DNA of 64,000 nt. Source: Methanobacterium sp. GTDB taxonomy: Archaea; Methanobacteriota; Methanobacteria; Methanobacteriales; Methanobacteriaceae. The notes under the pieces are model-generated. The model was given only the letters and a program-made list of their open reading frames with translations. It was not told the DNA's origin and searched no databases. Of this stretch, positions 29,008 to 37,901 are shown piece by piece. The position numbers and the translations under genes were made by a program. The stretch covers positions 248,001 through 312,000 of the forward strand of contig NZ_JBCFBO010000002.1 of assembly GCF_038562635.1 (NCBI RefSeq), given 5' to 3'. How positions within the stretch are numbered: the stretch's first letter is position 1; each line of letters opens with the position of its first letter.

Positions 29008-29365
29008 CTTACCCCCTCCTTATCCAAAGATAACTTAACCTATGGAAATTTTAAGCATGTACAATGTATTTAAATCATAAATATATAAATATTATGTTTT
29101 TAATTTATAAAAAAAAGGTTTATAATGATAATATAAAGATATAAAACCCTATTAGGATTAATTATATAAATTTATAAGGTACAAATTTTGATAATAGCAC
29201 CATATACATACTTTCAGCCATTTATTTATGCATTAGATCATTTATGTGCTTTAAAACAAAATCAGTCTTTAACCAGGAGCACATATAAAAAAATATGAAA
29301 GTCCATTTTTATTGAAGTAGTTCATTAGACTAGATAGTACCCTCCCTTATTTTAATCCTAATCCT
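29008..29365. other. Divergent intergenic region
   Basis: TATA-like elements for the leftward gene lie near 29075-29095 (AATATTTATATATTTATG on the minus strand). Nothing else recognised. Confidence 0.4.
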
Positions 29366-29385
29366 TATATCTGATTACAGATATA
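29366..29385. promoter_or_regulatory. Palindrome overlapping the promoter of the ThiN-HIT gene
   Basis: TATATCTG-ATTA-CAGATATA, perfect 8-bp arms. It overlaps a TATA-like TTATAT (29365-29370) lying ~28 nt before the ATG at 29396, so the mRNA may be nearly leaderless and the palindrome could be an operator. Confidence 0.4.
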
Positions 29386-29395
29386 GTAATTAGTT

Positions 29396-30436
29396 ATGGA
29401 AATAGAGAATCTGAAAAAAGCCGTTGAAATTATACAAAACTCTGAAGAATTAGCTGCATTTATTCCAGAGGTACGAAGTAATATTGTAATGGCAAAAGAG
29501 AACGCAAAAGATGTAAATGACGTGGCAGGAATTCCAGGAAGAATAACAATAGTACATGGTAAACCAAAAGCTTTCGTGGAACCCGAATTCGGAGTATCTT
29601 CACACATGGCCAGATTAGTATTAAGCATGATGAAACATGATTCTTCAAAAAGAAGTGCCATGAATATTAAATATAGCCCCAAAATAATTGAAATATGTGA
29701 AAAATTAGGGCTTAAAGTCTCATTTTATGATAGAAATGATGAACCTGAAAACGTGAGGCAAGTAGAAGGTGGTACTATCCCATGGGGTGTTGAGACTGCC
29801 ATTAAAAGAATTGGAGATATTCCAGACATTATATATCACAAAGGCGCTTGGGGAAAAGAACCTTCAATTACTTTAATTGGTACCAGTGCAGTAGATGTTG
29901 CCAAAATGTCAGTGTGCATCGCGAGAATTTTCAATACTAAAGAAGGTTATAAAGTAATTTTTACTCCTCCTGCCGAAAAATCAGATTCAAAAAGTTCAGA
30001 TACATCATGTATATTCTGTGCAATGGCAAAAGGTGATCCAGAAGTTTCAAAACATGTGCTTTACAATGATGGAGAAGATATGGTAGTTTTAAATATAGCT
30101 CCTTATACAACAGGACATCTCCTTGTTATTCCAACAAAACATTACACTGATTTGAATGAATTAAATCCAGAATCTCTTAAAAATTTATTTAACACTGTAA
30201 AAAAAGCAGGAACGCTTATGAAAGAAGTTATACATCCAGATGGGATAAATATAGGGATTAACCTTGGTGAAGCAGCAGGACAACGCATACAACATATCCA
30301 TGTCCACCTTGTACCCCGGTTTAAATTTGAGTCCAGTTTTATAGGGACAACTGCAAATACTAGAGTTATTAGAGAAAGTCTGGATGAAACCTATATTAGA
30401 TACATGGAAAAAATTGATAAATTAACCAATGTTTAA
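29396..30436 (+). CDS. ThiN domain-HIT hydrolase fusion
   Basis: 346 residues. The first ~200 match ThiN, the archaeal thiamine-phosphate synthase domain: DVAGIPGRI, FGVSSHMARLVL, GTIPWGVETAI and KGAWGKEPSI. From ~205 a HIT-family nucleotide hydrolase/transferase begins (CIFCAMAKG) and ends with the histidine triad HIHVHLVPR. ThiN condenses HMP-PP and thiazole-phosphate; HIT proteins hydrolyse phosphoramidate or dinucleotide substrates. Both halves keep their core motifs. I infer a thiamine-linked or salvage role, with HIT perhaps removing a nucleotide by-product. No other thi gene is adjacent. There is no ribosome-binding site, consistent with a very short leader. Confidence 0.8.
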   Translation: MEIENLKKAVEIIQNSEELAAFIPEVRSNIVMAKENAKDVNDVAGIPGRITIVHGKPKAFVEPEFGVSSHMARLVLSMMKHDSSKRSAMNIKYSPKIIEICEKLGLKVSFYDRNDEPENVRQVEGGTIPWGVETAIKRIGDIPDIIYHKGAWGKEPSITLIGTSAVDVAKMSVCIARIFNTKEGYKVIFTPPAEKSDSKSSDTSCIFCAMAKGDPEVSKHVLYNDGEDMVVLNIAPYTTGHLLVIPTKHYTDLNELNPESLKNLFNTVKKAGTLMKEVIHPDGINIGINLGEAAGQRIQHIHVHLVPRFKFESSFIGTTANTRVIRESLDETYIRYMEKIDKLTNV

Positions 30437-30672
30437 ACAATACAGTTAATGTAAATCTTTAATTGCATATATTCATTAAAGTGAGTTTTTGATGAAGCAT
30501 TTTAGAAAAAAGGTTTATGTGAACGAATAAAGTAAAGTAATTATACTATAAAATTCTGAAAGTATTAAGGTGAATCCCTGAATATTTAAAATCAAAGAAT
30601 TGATCAATATTACGCCAAATTAAAATCTTAAAAAGGAATTTATGGCATGAAAATTAAGGTTGAGGGAAAATA

Positions 30673-31695
30673 ATGAAGTATAAAATGTATGATGAAATTA
30701 TAGAACAGCCGAGATCCCTGAAAGATACTTTAAGTGAAGAAAAATCACATATGAAAGAGATTGCAGAAAAGTTTGAAGAATTTGATAAAGTATATCTTTT
30801 AGGGTGCGGTAGTTCACTTTCAACATGCTACTCTGCAAAAAGCGCGCTTGATTTCATATCAGATAAAAATATAGAAGTTTACACAGGATATGAATTCTTT
30901 TACAATAAGAAAATTGAAAATGATAATGCTGGAGCTCTTTTAACTTCCCAATCAGGAGAAACTGCAGATACTGTCGCTGCTCTTAGGAGGTCACAGCAAA
31001 AAGACATTTACACGGTAGCAATAACCAATGAAAGCCAGTGCACAATGATTAAAGAAGCTGATGACACTGTGATTACAAGAGGTGGGCGAGAGAGTGCAAT
31101 ACTTGGAACTAAAACTTATGTAACTCAACTTATGAGCCTGTATGAAATTCTATTCAGCATGAATGATTTCAAAGATGATGATGCCCATAAAATAAAAAAA
31201 GAAGTTTTAGGAAATATCGAAAAACTTCCATCTGCAACTGAAGACCTGATTAGAAAAACAGAAAATGACGGCAAAGAGACTGCTCTAAAATTTAAAGATG
31301 ATGACATATTCTACTGCATGGGAAGCGGGCCGAATTATGGGCTTGCATACAAGCTTGCAATGACCATGTTCATGGAAGGAGCTTTAAAACATGCGTGCCC
31401 TCTATATTCTGGAGAATTTAGACATGGATTAATTGAACGTGCTGAAAAAGATGTTCCAATCGTGTTTTTAAATGCAAATTATCCTGGAGATGACATGACC
31501 ACGCGTTCCATTGAATTTTGTGAAAAATTGGGAACTAAATCACTCGTTTACAATATGAAAGATTATTCAGATATGAACCCTTTAATGTCGCCTTTTTCCC
31601 TTGTAATTCCACTTGAATGGTTTACTTACTATCTTGCAGACATTAATAACGAAGATCCAGGGGCCACAAGGCATATTGGGAAGGTCCGATATTAA
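30673..31695 (+). CDS. SIS-domain sugar isomerase (GlmS isomerase-like)
   Basis: 340 residues with two SIS domains. LLGCGSSLSTCYSAK and LTSQSGETADTVAALR match the sugar-phosphate loop of glucosamine-6-phosphate synthase; the second domain has MGSGPNYGLAYKLAMTM, and SGEFRHGLIE is the family's catalytic-loop segment. There is no glutaminase domain, so it should use ammonia or act as a deaminase/deglycase (FrlB-like). Start ATG 30673 follows GAGGGAAAATA. Monocistronic with a wide upstream gap. Substrate undetermined. Confidence 0.8.
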   Translation: MKYKMYDEIIEQPRSLKDTLSEEKSHMKEIAEKFEEFDKVYLLGCGSSLSTCYSAKSALDFISDKNIEVYTGYEFFYNKKIENDNAGALLTSQSGETADTVAALRRSQQKDIYTVAITNESQCTMIKEADDTVITRGGRESAILGTKTYVTQLMSLYEILFSMNDFKDDDAHKIKKEVLGNIEKLPSATEDLIRKTENDGKETALKFKDDDIFYCMGSGPNYGLAYKLAMTMFMEGALKHACPLYSGEFRHGLIERAEKDVPIVFLNANYPGDDMTTRSIEFCEKLGTKSLVYNMKDYSDMNPLMSPFSLVIPLEWFTYYLADINNEDPGATRHIGKVRY

Positions 31696-31879
31696 CCTTC
31701 TTCTTATTTTTATAGTAAATAAAATAACTTTTTAAACTTAATACATTTCAGATATTTAATTATTTACCATAAATAAAGTAAATTTCTTATATTTTTAAAT
31801 TCTATTAATGCCATATCAGGTATTTTAAGTTTATTAAGTGAAAAATAGCTATTCAGTAACTATTAAAAAGAGAAAAGAA

Positions 31880-32317
31880 TTAGTGAATAGGTACTTCATG
31901 CCTTACTTTTTTCTCTGCTTTAGGCATTGTAACTGTTAAAACGCCATCTTCAAGTTTGGCACCTGCTTCTTCTACGATAACTTTTTCCGGAAGCATTACA
32001 GTTCGCTTTATTTTACCGTGTCTTCTTCCTTTTGATTTTACTTGAGCCCCTTTTTCCAGCGGAGTCTCTTCATAACCTAAAACTTTAATTTTAAGTTTTT
32101 CTTCTGTTAAATCTATCTTTATATCTTCTTTTTTAATTCCTGGAAGATTTGTGCGGACTATTATGTTATCATGAGTTTCAATTAAATCAGTTTCTGGAGC
32201 GCTTGTATAACTGCTAATAGATCTTTCAATTTCGTCGCTTACATCATTGATATAATCCATAGCATCATCTATTATTTTATCAATCGAAGTTCTCCTTTTA
32301 GGCCTTCCATTCATCAT
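31880..32317 (-). CDS. Hsp20/α-crystallin small heat-shock protein (145 aa)
   Basis: The α-crystallin domain spans roughly residues 45-140: IETHDNIIVRTNLPGIKKEDI near its start and LEDGVLTVTMPKAE at its end. The C-terminal I-x-I motif is not obvious (HEVPIH). Such proteins bind unfolding clients without ATP. ATG at 32317 or 32314 follows GGAGG. It is the last of three minus-strand genes (NOG1, Hsp20, Hsp20), 126 nt behind the longer Hsp20. Confidence 0.9.
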   Translation of the reverse strand: MMNGRPKRRTSIDKIIDDAMDYINDVSDEIERSISSYTSAPETDLIETHDNIIVRTNLPGIKKEDIKIDLTEEKLKIKVLGYEETPLEKGAQVKSKGRRHGKIKRTVMLPEKVIVEEAGAKLEDGVLTVTMPKAEKKVRHEVPIH

Positions 32318-32443
32318 ATTTCCTCCATTTAATTCAAACTATGATATACTCATCAAATATCTGTTTAAAAATAAATAAATGGTCATGAATTCATGATCTA
32401 TTCAAAATAAAGTAAAAATTTTAAAATGAAATTACAGGTATAT

Positions 32444-33064
32444 TTAGTCAACCTTTACCTGGAATCTCTTTTTTTCTTCTAATTTAGGAAGTGTTACTGT
32501 TAAAACACCATTATCAAACTTAGCTGATGCTTCTTTGACCTTAACTGCTTCTGGCAGTATTAAAGATCTTCTTGCTTCACCATATCTCCTTTCTTTTTTG
32601 ATGAAGTTTTTACCTTCCTCTTCTGTTTCTTCTTCGAATTTTGCAAAGATTTCTATTGAGTCATCTGTTAAGTCAATGACTATATCTTCTTTTTTAACAC
32701 CAGGAATATCTGCTTTAACAATTATATTGCCATCAGTTTCTATTACATCAGTCGCTAGTTTACTCGGAGCAGATGCCGTATATTCAGATAGAGCTTTCTC
32801 AAAGTCTCCCCCTCTTTCGCGGAATGTACCTATCATATCATCAAAAAACTTCTGTGCAGCTCCTCTTCCTCTTTCTGCCTTGGCTTCCCATTCTGATTTT
32901 CTTTCTGATTCAGGTTCGGTTTCTGCTTCAGGTTCATCTGGAAGTTTTTCTACTTCTTCCACTTTAACTTCTTCAGGTTCAGTTGATTTTGACACTGGAA
33001 CATCTTTTTCAGCTTTTTCCATTTCTAATTCTTTTTTAGTCTTTATTTCCTTTTTTTCCACCAT
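32444..33064 (-). CDS. Hsp20/α-crystallin protein with long charged N-terminus (206 aa)
   Basis: The first ~70 residues are Glu/Lys-rich and low-complexity (EPEEVKVEEVEKLPDEPEAE). The α-crystallin domain follows with IETDGNIIVKADIPGVKKED and FDNGVLTVTLPKLE. The ATG at 33064 has GGAGG 6 nt upstream. It overlaps the 3' end of the NOG1 gene by 29 nt in another frame, so the two are translationally coupled. The acidic tail is unusual for Hsp20 and may recruit partners or keep the oligomer soluble (inference). Confidence 0.9.
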   Translation of the reverse strand: MVEKKEIKTKKELEMEKAEKDVPVSKSTEPEEVKVEEVEKLPDEPEAETEPESERKSEWEAKAERGRGAAQKFFDDMIGTFRERGGDFEKALSEYTASAPSKLATDVIETDGNIIVKADIPGVKKEDIVIDLTDDSIEIFAKFEEETEEEGKNFIKKERRYGEARRSLILPEAVKVKEASAKFDNGVLTVTLPKLEEKKRFQVKVD

Positions 33065-34037
33065 TAAATTCCTCCAGCTCCTTAATTATTAAATCCACGC
33101 CAGAACCTTCTGATGCTGAAATCATTAGAGGTTCATTCAGTTTACTAATATATTCATCTAAATACTTATTATTTTCTACCAAATCCATTTTGTTAAAAAC
33201 ACTTATTATTGGAGTGTCAAAAACATGTTTTATTTCTTCATATAATCTCATCTGTGCATCGAGAGGGTAACCAGATGTTTCAGATGCGTCAAAAATATAT
33301 AAAATGACATCAGCTAAATGTTCCAGTGCAACCATAGCGCGGAGTTCAATATTGTTCATGTCCCTTATAGGCCTGTCAAGAAGTCCGGGTGTGTCTATTA
33401 TCTGGTATTTTTTCCATCTTTTCTCAAAGTGCCCTATTTGAATCCCATGAGTTGTAAAAGGATAGTTTGCAACTTTTGGCTCGGCAGGAGTGATCTGGCG
33501 AAGCAGTGTAGATTTTCCAACATTTGGGAACCCTGCTATAACCAGTGTGAATGCTTCAAAATCTATGGTGGGCATATTTCGAAGTTTCCCTTTCACAAAA
33601 TCTAAGAAGTCAAGTTCCTCTTTTATTTGGCGCATTACAGATGCAATTCTACCAAATGCAGCCCGTCTAACATTTGCTGCATTTTCAGACTTTGACCTTC
33701 TTACTTTAAACACATATTCATTTTCAATCTTAGATACAATACCTACTGCCCAGTTTAAAGCCCCGAGAGACTTTTTAAGGTCATCTACACCAACCATAAC
33801 ATCGATATAGTCCTGGTAAAACATGTGCATTTGTTCCACCTGCGGTGTCTTATCCAGTAAATTATTTAATGTATCTTTTGTAACTTGACAGGCAGTTTTT
33901 ATTCTGGCCTCTTCTGTTTTTTTCGCCATTTGATAACGGGGGACCTTTGATGTCCTTACCTTATCGGCTGCTTTTTTGGCCCTTCTAAAGCTTTTATCTA
34001 AGATTTCATCAGGCGTTGGTACTGTTGGTATAAACAT
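33036..34037 (-). CDS. NOG1-type GTPase (large-subunit assembly)
   Basis: 333 residues. The N-terminal helical domain (MFIPTVPTPDEILDKSFRRA) is the NOG1 signature. The GTPase domain shows GFPNVGKSTLL, the switch region PFTTHGIQIGHF, DTPGLLDRP and NKMDL. Archaeal NOG1 is a homologue of the eukaryotic 60S assembly factor. The protein ends with EEFNGGKKGNKD. It heads the coupled NOG1-Hsp20-Hsp20 set. Start ATG 34037 follows GTGAT. Confidence 0.92.
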   Translation of the reverse strand: MFIPTVPTPDEILDKSFRRAKKAADKVRTSKVPRYQMAKKTEEARIKTACQVTKDTLNNLLDKTPQVEQMHMFYQDYIDVMVGVDDLKKSLGALNWAVGIVSKIENEYVFKVRRSKSENAANVRRAAFGRIASVMRQIKEELDFLDFVKGKLRNMPTIDFEAFTLVIAGFPNVGKSTLLRQITPAEPKVANYPFTTHGIQIGHFEKRWKKYQIIDTPGLLDRPIRDMNNIELRAMVALEHLADVILYIFDASETSGYPLDAQMRLYEEIKHVFDTPIISVFNKMDLVENNKYLDEYISKLNEPLMISASEGSGVDLIIKELEEFNGGKKGNKD

Positions 34038-34569
34038 ATAATCACTTCAATTCCTTTAATTAACTTGTTAAGCAAAAAGTATGATAAAAATCAATATTTT
34101 AAGGGATTTGAAATCTTTTTTCAAGACTCCAGTATTTTCATAATATGATATTGAATTTCATAAAACAAGTATTTATTTATAAATCACTTTTTTTCTAATT
34201 TAGATATATATTTGAGATATATAAAGTTGTAGCTTTAAACAAGTTTTTATTTATTTTCAAACGCTCATGAATTGAATGTTGTGCAAATGTGACTATTTAA
34301 ATTTATGTAAAATTCTTGATTAAATGAATTAAACTTGTCTGAACAATTTCAACTTAATTAATCGATATTGCAATTTAATGTACAGTACTATTTCTACACA
34401 TGATCATCGATATGAGCGTTTAAAAGGGATTTATTAGAACTCACTGAATCCTGAATTCTTCTCAAATCTGAGTTTCGATTATATATGAAATCAACCCATT
34501 TTATTAACTATTTGAATAAATTTATTAACTTTCAAAAACATAATATGATTAAACACAGGAGGTATTCAA
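34038..34569. other. Divergent intergenic region, NOG1/hemerythrin
   Basis: About 530 AT-rich bases. No gene, hairpin array or repeat recognised; promoters in both directions are expected. Confidence 0.4.
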
Positions 34570-34998
34570 TTGTCAAAAGGAGATGTTTACAAAGTTTTTA
34601 AGAAGGATCATGCCCATATTAAAAAATTGTTTAATGAAACATTAAGAGATACCTCAAAGTATCCTGAAGCCCAGAAAGAACTGGAAGCTAACCTGCTTGG
34701 TGAAGAACAGTTTCTTTATCCTGCAATGGACTTTATTGATGAAGAATTGGTAAATGAAACCAAAAGAGAAAATGAAGAAGCATTCAGAACAATGGCAAGA
34801 ATGAAAAATATGAATGAAGAAGACCGTGAATGGGTGGACAGCCTAAGACGGCTGAATGATCTTGTGGTCCATCACATGGAGATCGAAGAAAAGGAAAATG
34901 GACTTTTTGATAAAGCATCTGAGGTTTTAAGTGAGGAAGCAGAAGAGGATATACTCCATTTATACAACGAGCTGAAGTCAGAGAATCTTTCACCTTAA
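34570..34998 (+). CDS. Hemerythrin-like HHE-domain protein
   Basis: 142 residues, a predicted helical bundle. Di-iron ligand positions are plausible in DHAHIKKLF, GEEQFLYPAM and VVHHMEIEEKENGLF. Hemerythrin-like proteins bind O2 or respond to oxidative or nitrosative stress, which would suit an anaerobe. The start is a TTG at 34570, about 5 nt after AGGAGGT. Monocistronic. The distal ligands are not all certain, so iron binding is inferred. Confidence 0.78.
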   Translation: MSKGDVYKVFKKDHAHIKKLFNETLRDTSKYPEAQKELEANLLGEEQFLYPAMDFIDEELVNETKRENEEAFRTMARMKNMNEEDREWVDSLRRLNDLVVHHMEIEEKENGLFDKASEVLSEEAEEDILHLYNELKSENLSP

Positions 34999-35177
34999 TT
35001 AAAAAAATTACAACTCTACTTTAGTTTAAATGAAATAAAAAGAATTTTTTAGTATATTAAAAAAATTTAACAGGCTTATAAATGGCGCACCACCAGTTAG
35101 GTGTAAAAGCTTGCGATCACTATTTCAGAATCATGCGTGGAAATTTCCAAGTGGAACTTAAATATAATTCCAACCTC

Positions 35178-35311
35178 ATATCACACTTATTCCTGAAAAA
35201 TTTTAAATAGAACTTAAAGCTGGAGATACTGCACATCTATACTTTTAAGTAATTATTTAACATCCCAATTAAATATCATACTCATTCATGAAAAATTTCA
35301 GAGTGGAACTT
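35178..35311. repeat. Diverged direct repeat of the AMMECR1 gene's 3' end
   Basis: 35178-35215 resembles 35273-35311 (ATATCAtACTcATTCaTGAA and on, lower case marking changes). The second copy spans the stop and last codons of the AMMECR1 gene. A weaker third resemblance is at 35131-35159. Confidence 0.5.
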
Positions 35312-35842
35312 GTATATCTTTACATCATTGTAGAGCCAGCAGTCTGCAGTAAGTCCTGCTTTTGTACAGGTATTATATAAGAACTCCTCTACATTCCATC
35401 CCCATTCTACAGCTACTTGCGGAAGTAACAACCCTTTGAATGGGCCTCTTTCTATAATAAGACCGTCTTTACCTATTTCAATCTTATCCAGATATTCTTC
35501 AGGTTTTTCAACCTCAATAATCTCAGGTTTTGTAAGTACACTTACTTCAATTTCGAGGTCATCTATTTCATCAAAGCTTACCGGTGGAAAACGAGGATCA
35601 TTTACTGCAGCAGATATAGCAACGTCAATTACAGCATTTACAAGTGGCTTAACTGGTTCTGAATAACCTATACATCCCCTGAGCATCCCATTCTTATTTA
35701 AAGTTACAAATGCACCCATATCTTCTTTTAAAGTATCAGGAACATCCTCAGGTACATCCATAATTTTTCTACGGACTATATAATTTTTTATAGACTCCTT
35801 TGCGAGTTTTACCAGAAATTTTCCTTCTTCTTCAGATACCAT
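35282..35842 (-). CDS. AMMECR1-domain protein
   Basis: 186 residues. GMLRGCIGYSEPVKPLVNAV carries the conserved cysteine, and DPRFPPVSFDEIDDLEIEVS is the other family signature. WGWNVEEFLYNTCTKAGL closes the domain. The family is universal in archaea; its function is unsettled, though in some archaea it sits with MEMO genes. The ATG at 35842 follows AGGGGGT. It is 44 nt downstream of tldD and may be co-transcribed with it. Confidence 0.92.
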   Translation of the reverse strand: MVSEEEGKFLVKLAKESIKNYIVRRKIMDVPEDVPDTLKEDMGAFVTLNKNGMLRGCIGYSEPVKPLVNAVIDVAISAAVNDPRFPPVSFDEIDDLEIEVSVLTKPEIIEVEKPEEYLDKIEIGKDGLIIERGPFKGLLLPQVAVEWGWNVEEFLYNTCTKAGLTADCWLYNDVKIYKFHSEIFHE

Positions 35843-35886
35843 TAAATTTACCCCCTAAAAAATGAAAAATAAATGAAAAAAATAAT

Positions 35887-37260
35887 TTACATTGCCCCTC
35901 CAACAGTCGCTTCGCTTACCCTTACATGAGGTCCCCCATCTCCAACAGGAGCAGTTTGACCTCCTTTTCCGCAGAATCCAATGCTTAATTTGAAGTCGCT
36001 TCCAACACCGTTCACCTTATTAAGGATTTCCAGGATGTTTCCAGATAAAGATACATCTCTTAAAGGATCTTTTACTTCTCCATTTTCTATCATGAAAGAC
36101 TCCGCAGCATTGAACTGGAAAATACCTTTTCCAGTATCTACTTGTCCTCCTCTGGAACCTTTAAGGTAAATTCCATTAGCCATATCTTCAATTAACTCTT
36201 CAAATTTCATATCTCCAGGTTTAAGGTAGGTATTACTCATTCTAACAATTGGTTGATCCCCAACTCTAGATCTTGCATTTCCTGAAGACGAAATTCCAAG
36301 TTTTGCCGCAGACTCTCTGGAACTTAACAGAGATACAAGCATTCCATTTTTAACCAGTACATTTTCACTGGTTTTTACACCTTCTGCATCGTATGGATAA
36401 TAACCAAATGCATCCATACTGGCATCATCTATTATTGTGACCAATTCAGAACCGATTTGGGTTCCCATCTTACCTTTAAGAATTGAATCATTCTGTAAAA
36501 TAAGATCAGCTTCAGAAGCGTGGCCTACAGCTTCATGTATAAACACGCCTGTGAGTTCACAGTCAAGTATAACTGGAAATGTCCCAGAAGGTGGTTTACT
36601 TGCATTTAAAAGCCTTACTGCCTTATCTGCTGCTTTTCTCCCGAATTTTTCTATATCTTCCTTTTGAAGCACTTCAAATCCACGTGCTCCCCCAATACTT
36701 CCATGCCCGAACTGGATCATATCCTCTTCTGCTGCAACAGCATTTAAAAATACTGCCACCCGAGATTCTTCATTTGTAATTGAAGTACCTTCCGTGTTTA
36801 AAAATAAACTTTTTCCTTCCGCATCAACATAACTTACAGTGGTACTGACTATTTTTTCGATGGTTGCAGCCTGGTTGACTTCATTCATGAGATCCTTCTT
36901 TTCCTCGATAGATACGTGAGAAGGTTTAATTTGGGCCTTTGATTTGACACTGTCAACTTTTGCCTCAACATCAGCAAGTTCCACGTCACTTTTTAATGAT
37001 TTTACCAGTTTAAGGGCAGTTTCTACGACTTTATCCATCCTTGAAAGCTCGGTTGTAAATGCCGAACCCCATGCCCCATTTTTCAAAACCCTGATAACAG
37101 TTCCAAAATCAGACCCGGATCTTATCTCCTGAACTTTACCATCTTTCATAGTAATAGCTGTATTTTGACTATCACTGACTCTTATGTCAGCATAATCCAC
37201 TTTATTTTCTATTTTATTGAGTATTCCCTCAAATAAATCGAGATCTAGTTGATTTGTCAT
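35887..37260 (-). CDS. tldD: TldD-type metalloprotease
   Basis: 457 residues. The zinc motif HEAVGHASEAD (His-Glu-x3-His) is intact, and the N-terminal half shows the TldD/PmbA fold (ADIRVSDSQN, TAITMKDGKVQEIRSG). The C-terminal end matches TldD too (GFCGKGGQTAPVGDGGPHVR). TldD with PmbA/TldE degrades unfolded or modified peptides. PmbA is not in this window, so the partner must lie elsewhere. The ATG at 37260 follows AGGGAGAT. Confidence 0.92.
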   Translation of the reverse strand: MTNQLDLDLFEGILNKIENKVDYADIRVSDSQNTAITMKDGKVQEIRSGSDFGTVIRVLKNGAWGSAFTTELSRMDKVVETALKLVKSLKSDVELADVEAKVDSVKSKAQIKPSHVSIEEKKDLMNEVNQAATIEKIVSTTVSYVDAEGKSLFLNTEGTSITNEESRVAVFLNAVAAEEDMIQFGHGSIGGARGFEVLQKEDIEKFGRKAADKAVRLLNASKPPSGTFPVILDCELTGVFIHEAVGHASEADLILQNDSILKGKMGTQIGSELVTIIDDASMDAFGYYPYDAEGVKTSENVLVKNGMLVSLLSSRESAAKLGISSSGNARSRVGDQPIVRMSNTYLKPGDMKFEELIEDMANGIYLKGSRGGQVDTGKGIFQFNAAESFMIENGEVKDPLRDVSLSGNILEILNKVNGVGSDFKLSIGFCGKGGQTAPVGDGGPHVRVSEATVGGAM

Positions 37261-37901
37261 TTATATCTCCCTTTAATTGTTAGTTTTCTCTTTTTATCCA
37301 GAATAAATCTACTTAAATTATTGATATTAATATAAATGTTAGTTTAGCCATAAAATATGGCAATTAAGAAGTATCATGTCCCCATCAATTAATAACTACT
37401 AGCAGCGATTTTTTTTAAAAGATAGAGCTATTTATATTATGTAATAAGGCCTTTATATTAATTATGTTTAAGCTGGTTGTTGAATTTAAAAACTGAGCCA
37501 GAGAGATAAAGTTGCATGAGTTAAATATATCTTAGAAAAAATGCAATTAGAATAGGGCAATATACCTTAAAATTTAGTCGGTTGCAAAAATTCTTTGAAC
37601 GATTAAATTTAGTTAATGTTAAAAATTAGATAGTTATCATCGTAATTGCATGTGGAGGTGGAATGTATTCTATCAATTCATTTATAACATTTCTGCTGCA
37701 GTTTACGGCTGTTAAAAAACTTCGTTTTTTTTGAGGGCCTTCAAAATCTATGATTTAGATGCCCCAAACACGTAGTGTTTGAGGGATGTTACATTTGAAT
37801 ACAGAGAAATAATAAATACAGAATACATATAAATTAGTTTAAATTAATAATTTTAATGTCATTTTTATAAAAATCATTATAATAATATTAGACGTGGTGA
37901 A
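37261..37901. other. Divergent intergenic region containing a hairpin array
   Basis: 640 bases between divergent genes. It holds hairpin locus 2 (37714-37785), about 100 nt upstream of the next start, and otherwise AT-rich sequence. Confidence 0.5.
37714..37785. repeat. Array of three three-base-loop hairpins (locus 2)
   Basis: AAAAAAC-TTC-GTTTTTT (37714-37730), AAATC-TAT-GATTT (37744-37756) and CAAACAC-GTA-GTGTTTG (37765-37781), joined by 'gagggccttc' and 'agatgcc', then 'gagggatgtt'. Linkers match or complement those of locus 1. It lies in a divergent promoter region, so it is not simply a terminator. Confidence 0.65.

Noticed and set aside
32535..33092. Long plus-strand frame opposite the Hsp20 gene, rich in Ser/Phe.
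   Set aside because: It is the antisense of a real gene with strong codon and motif support. It has no ribosome-binding site and no recognisable domain.
35085..35165. Less AT-rich segment after the hemerythrin gene, checked as a tRNA or small RNA.
   Set aside because: No cloverleaf could be drawn and no conserved T-loop was found. It fits better as part of the diverged repeat.
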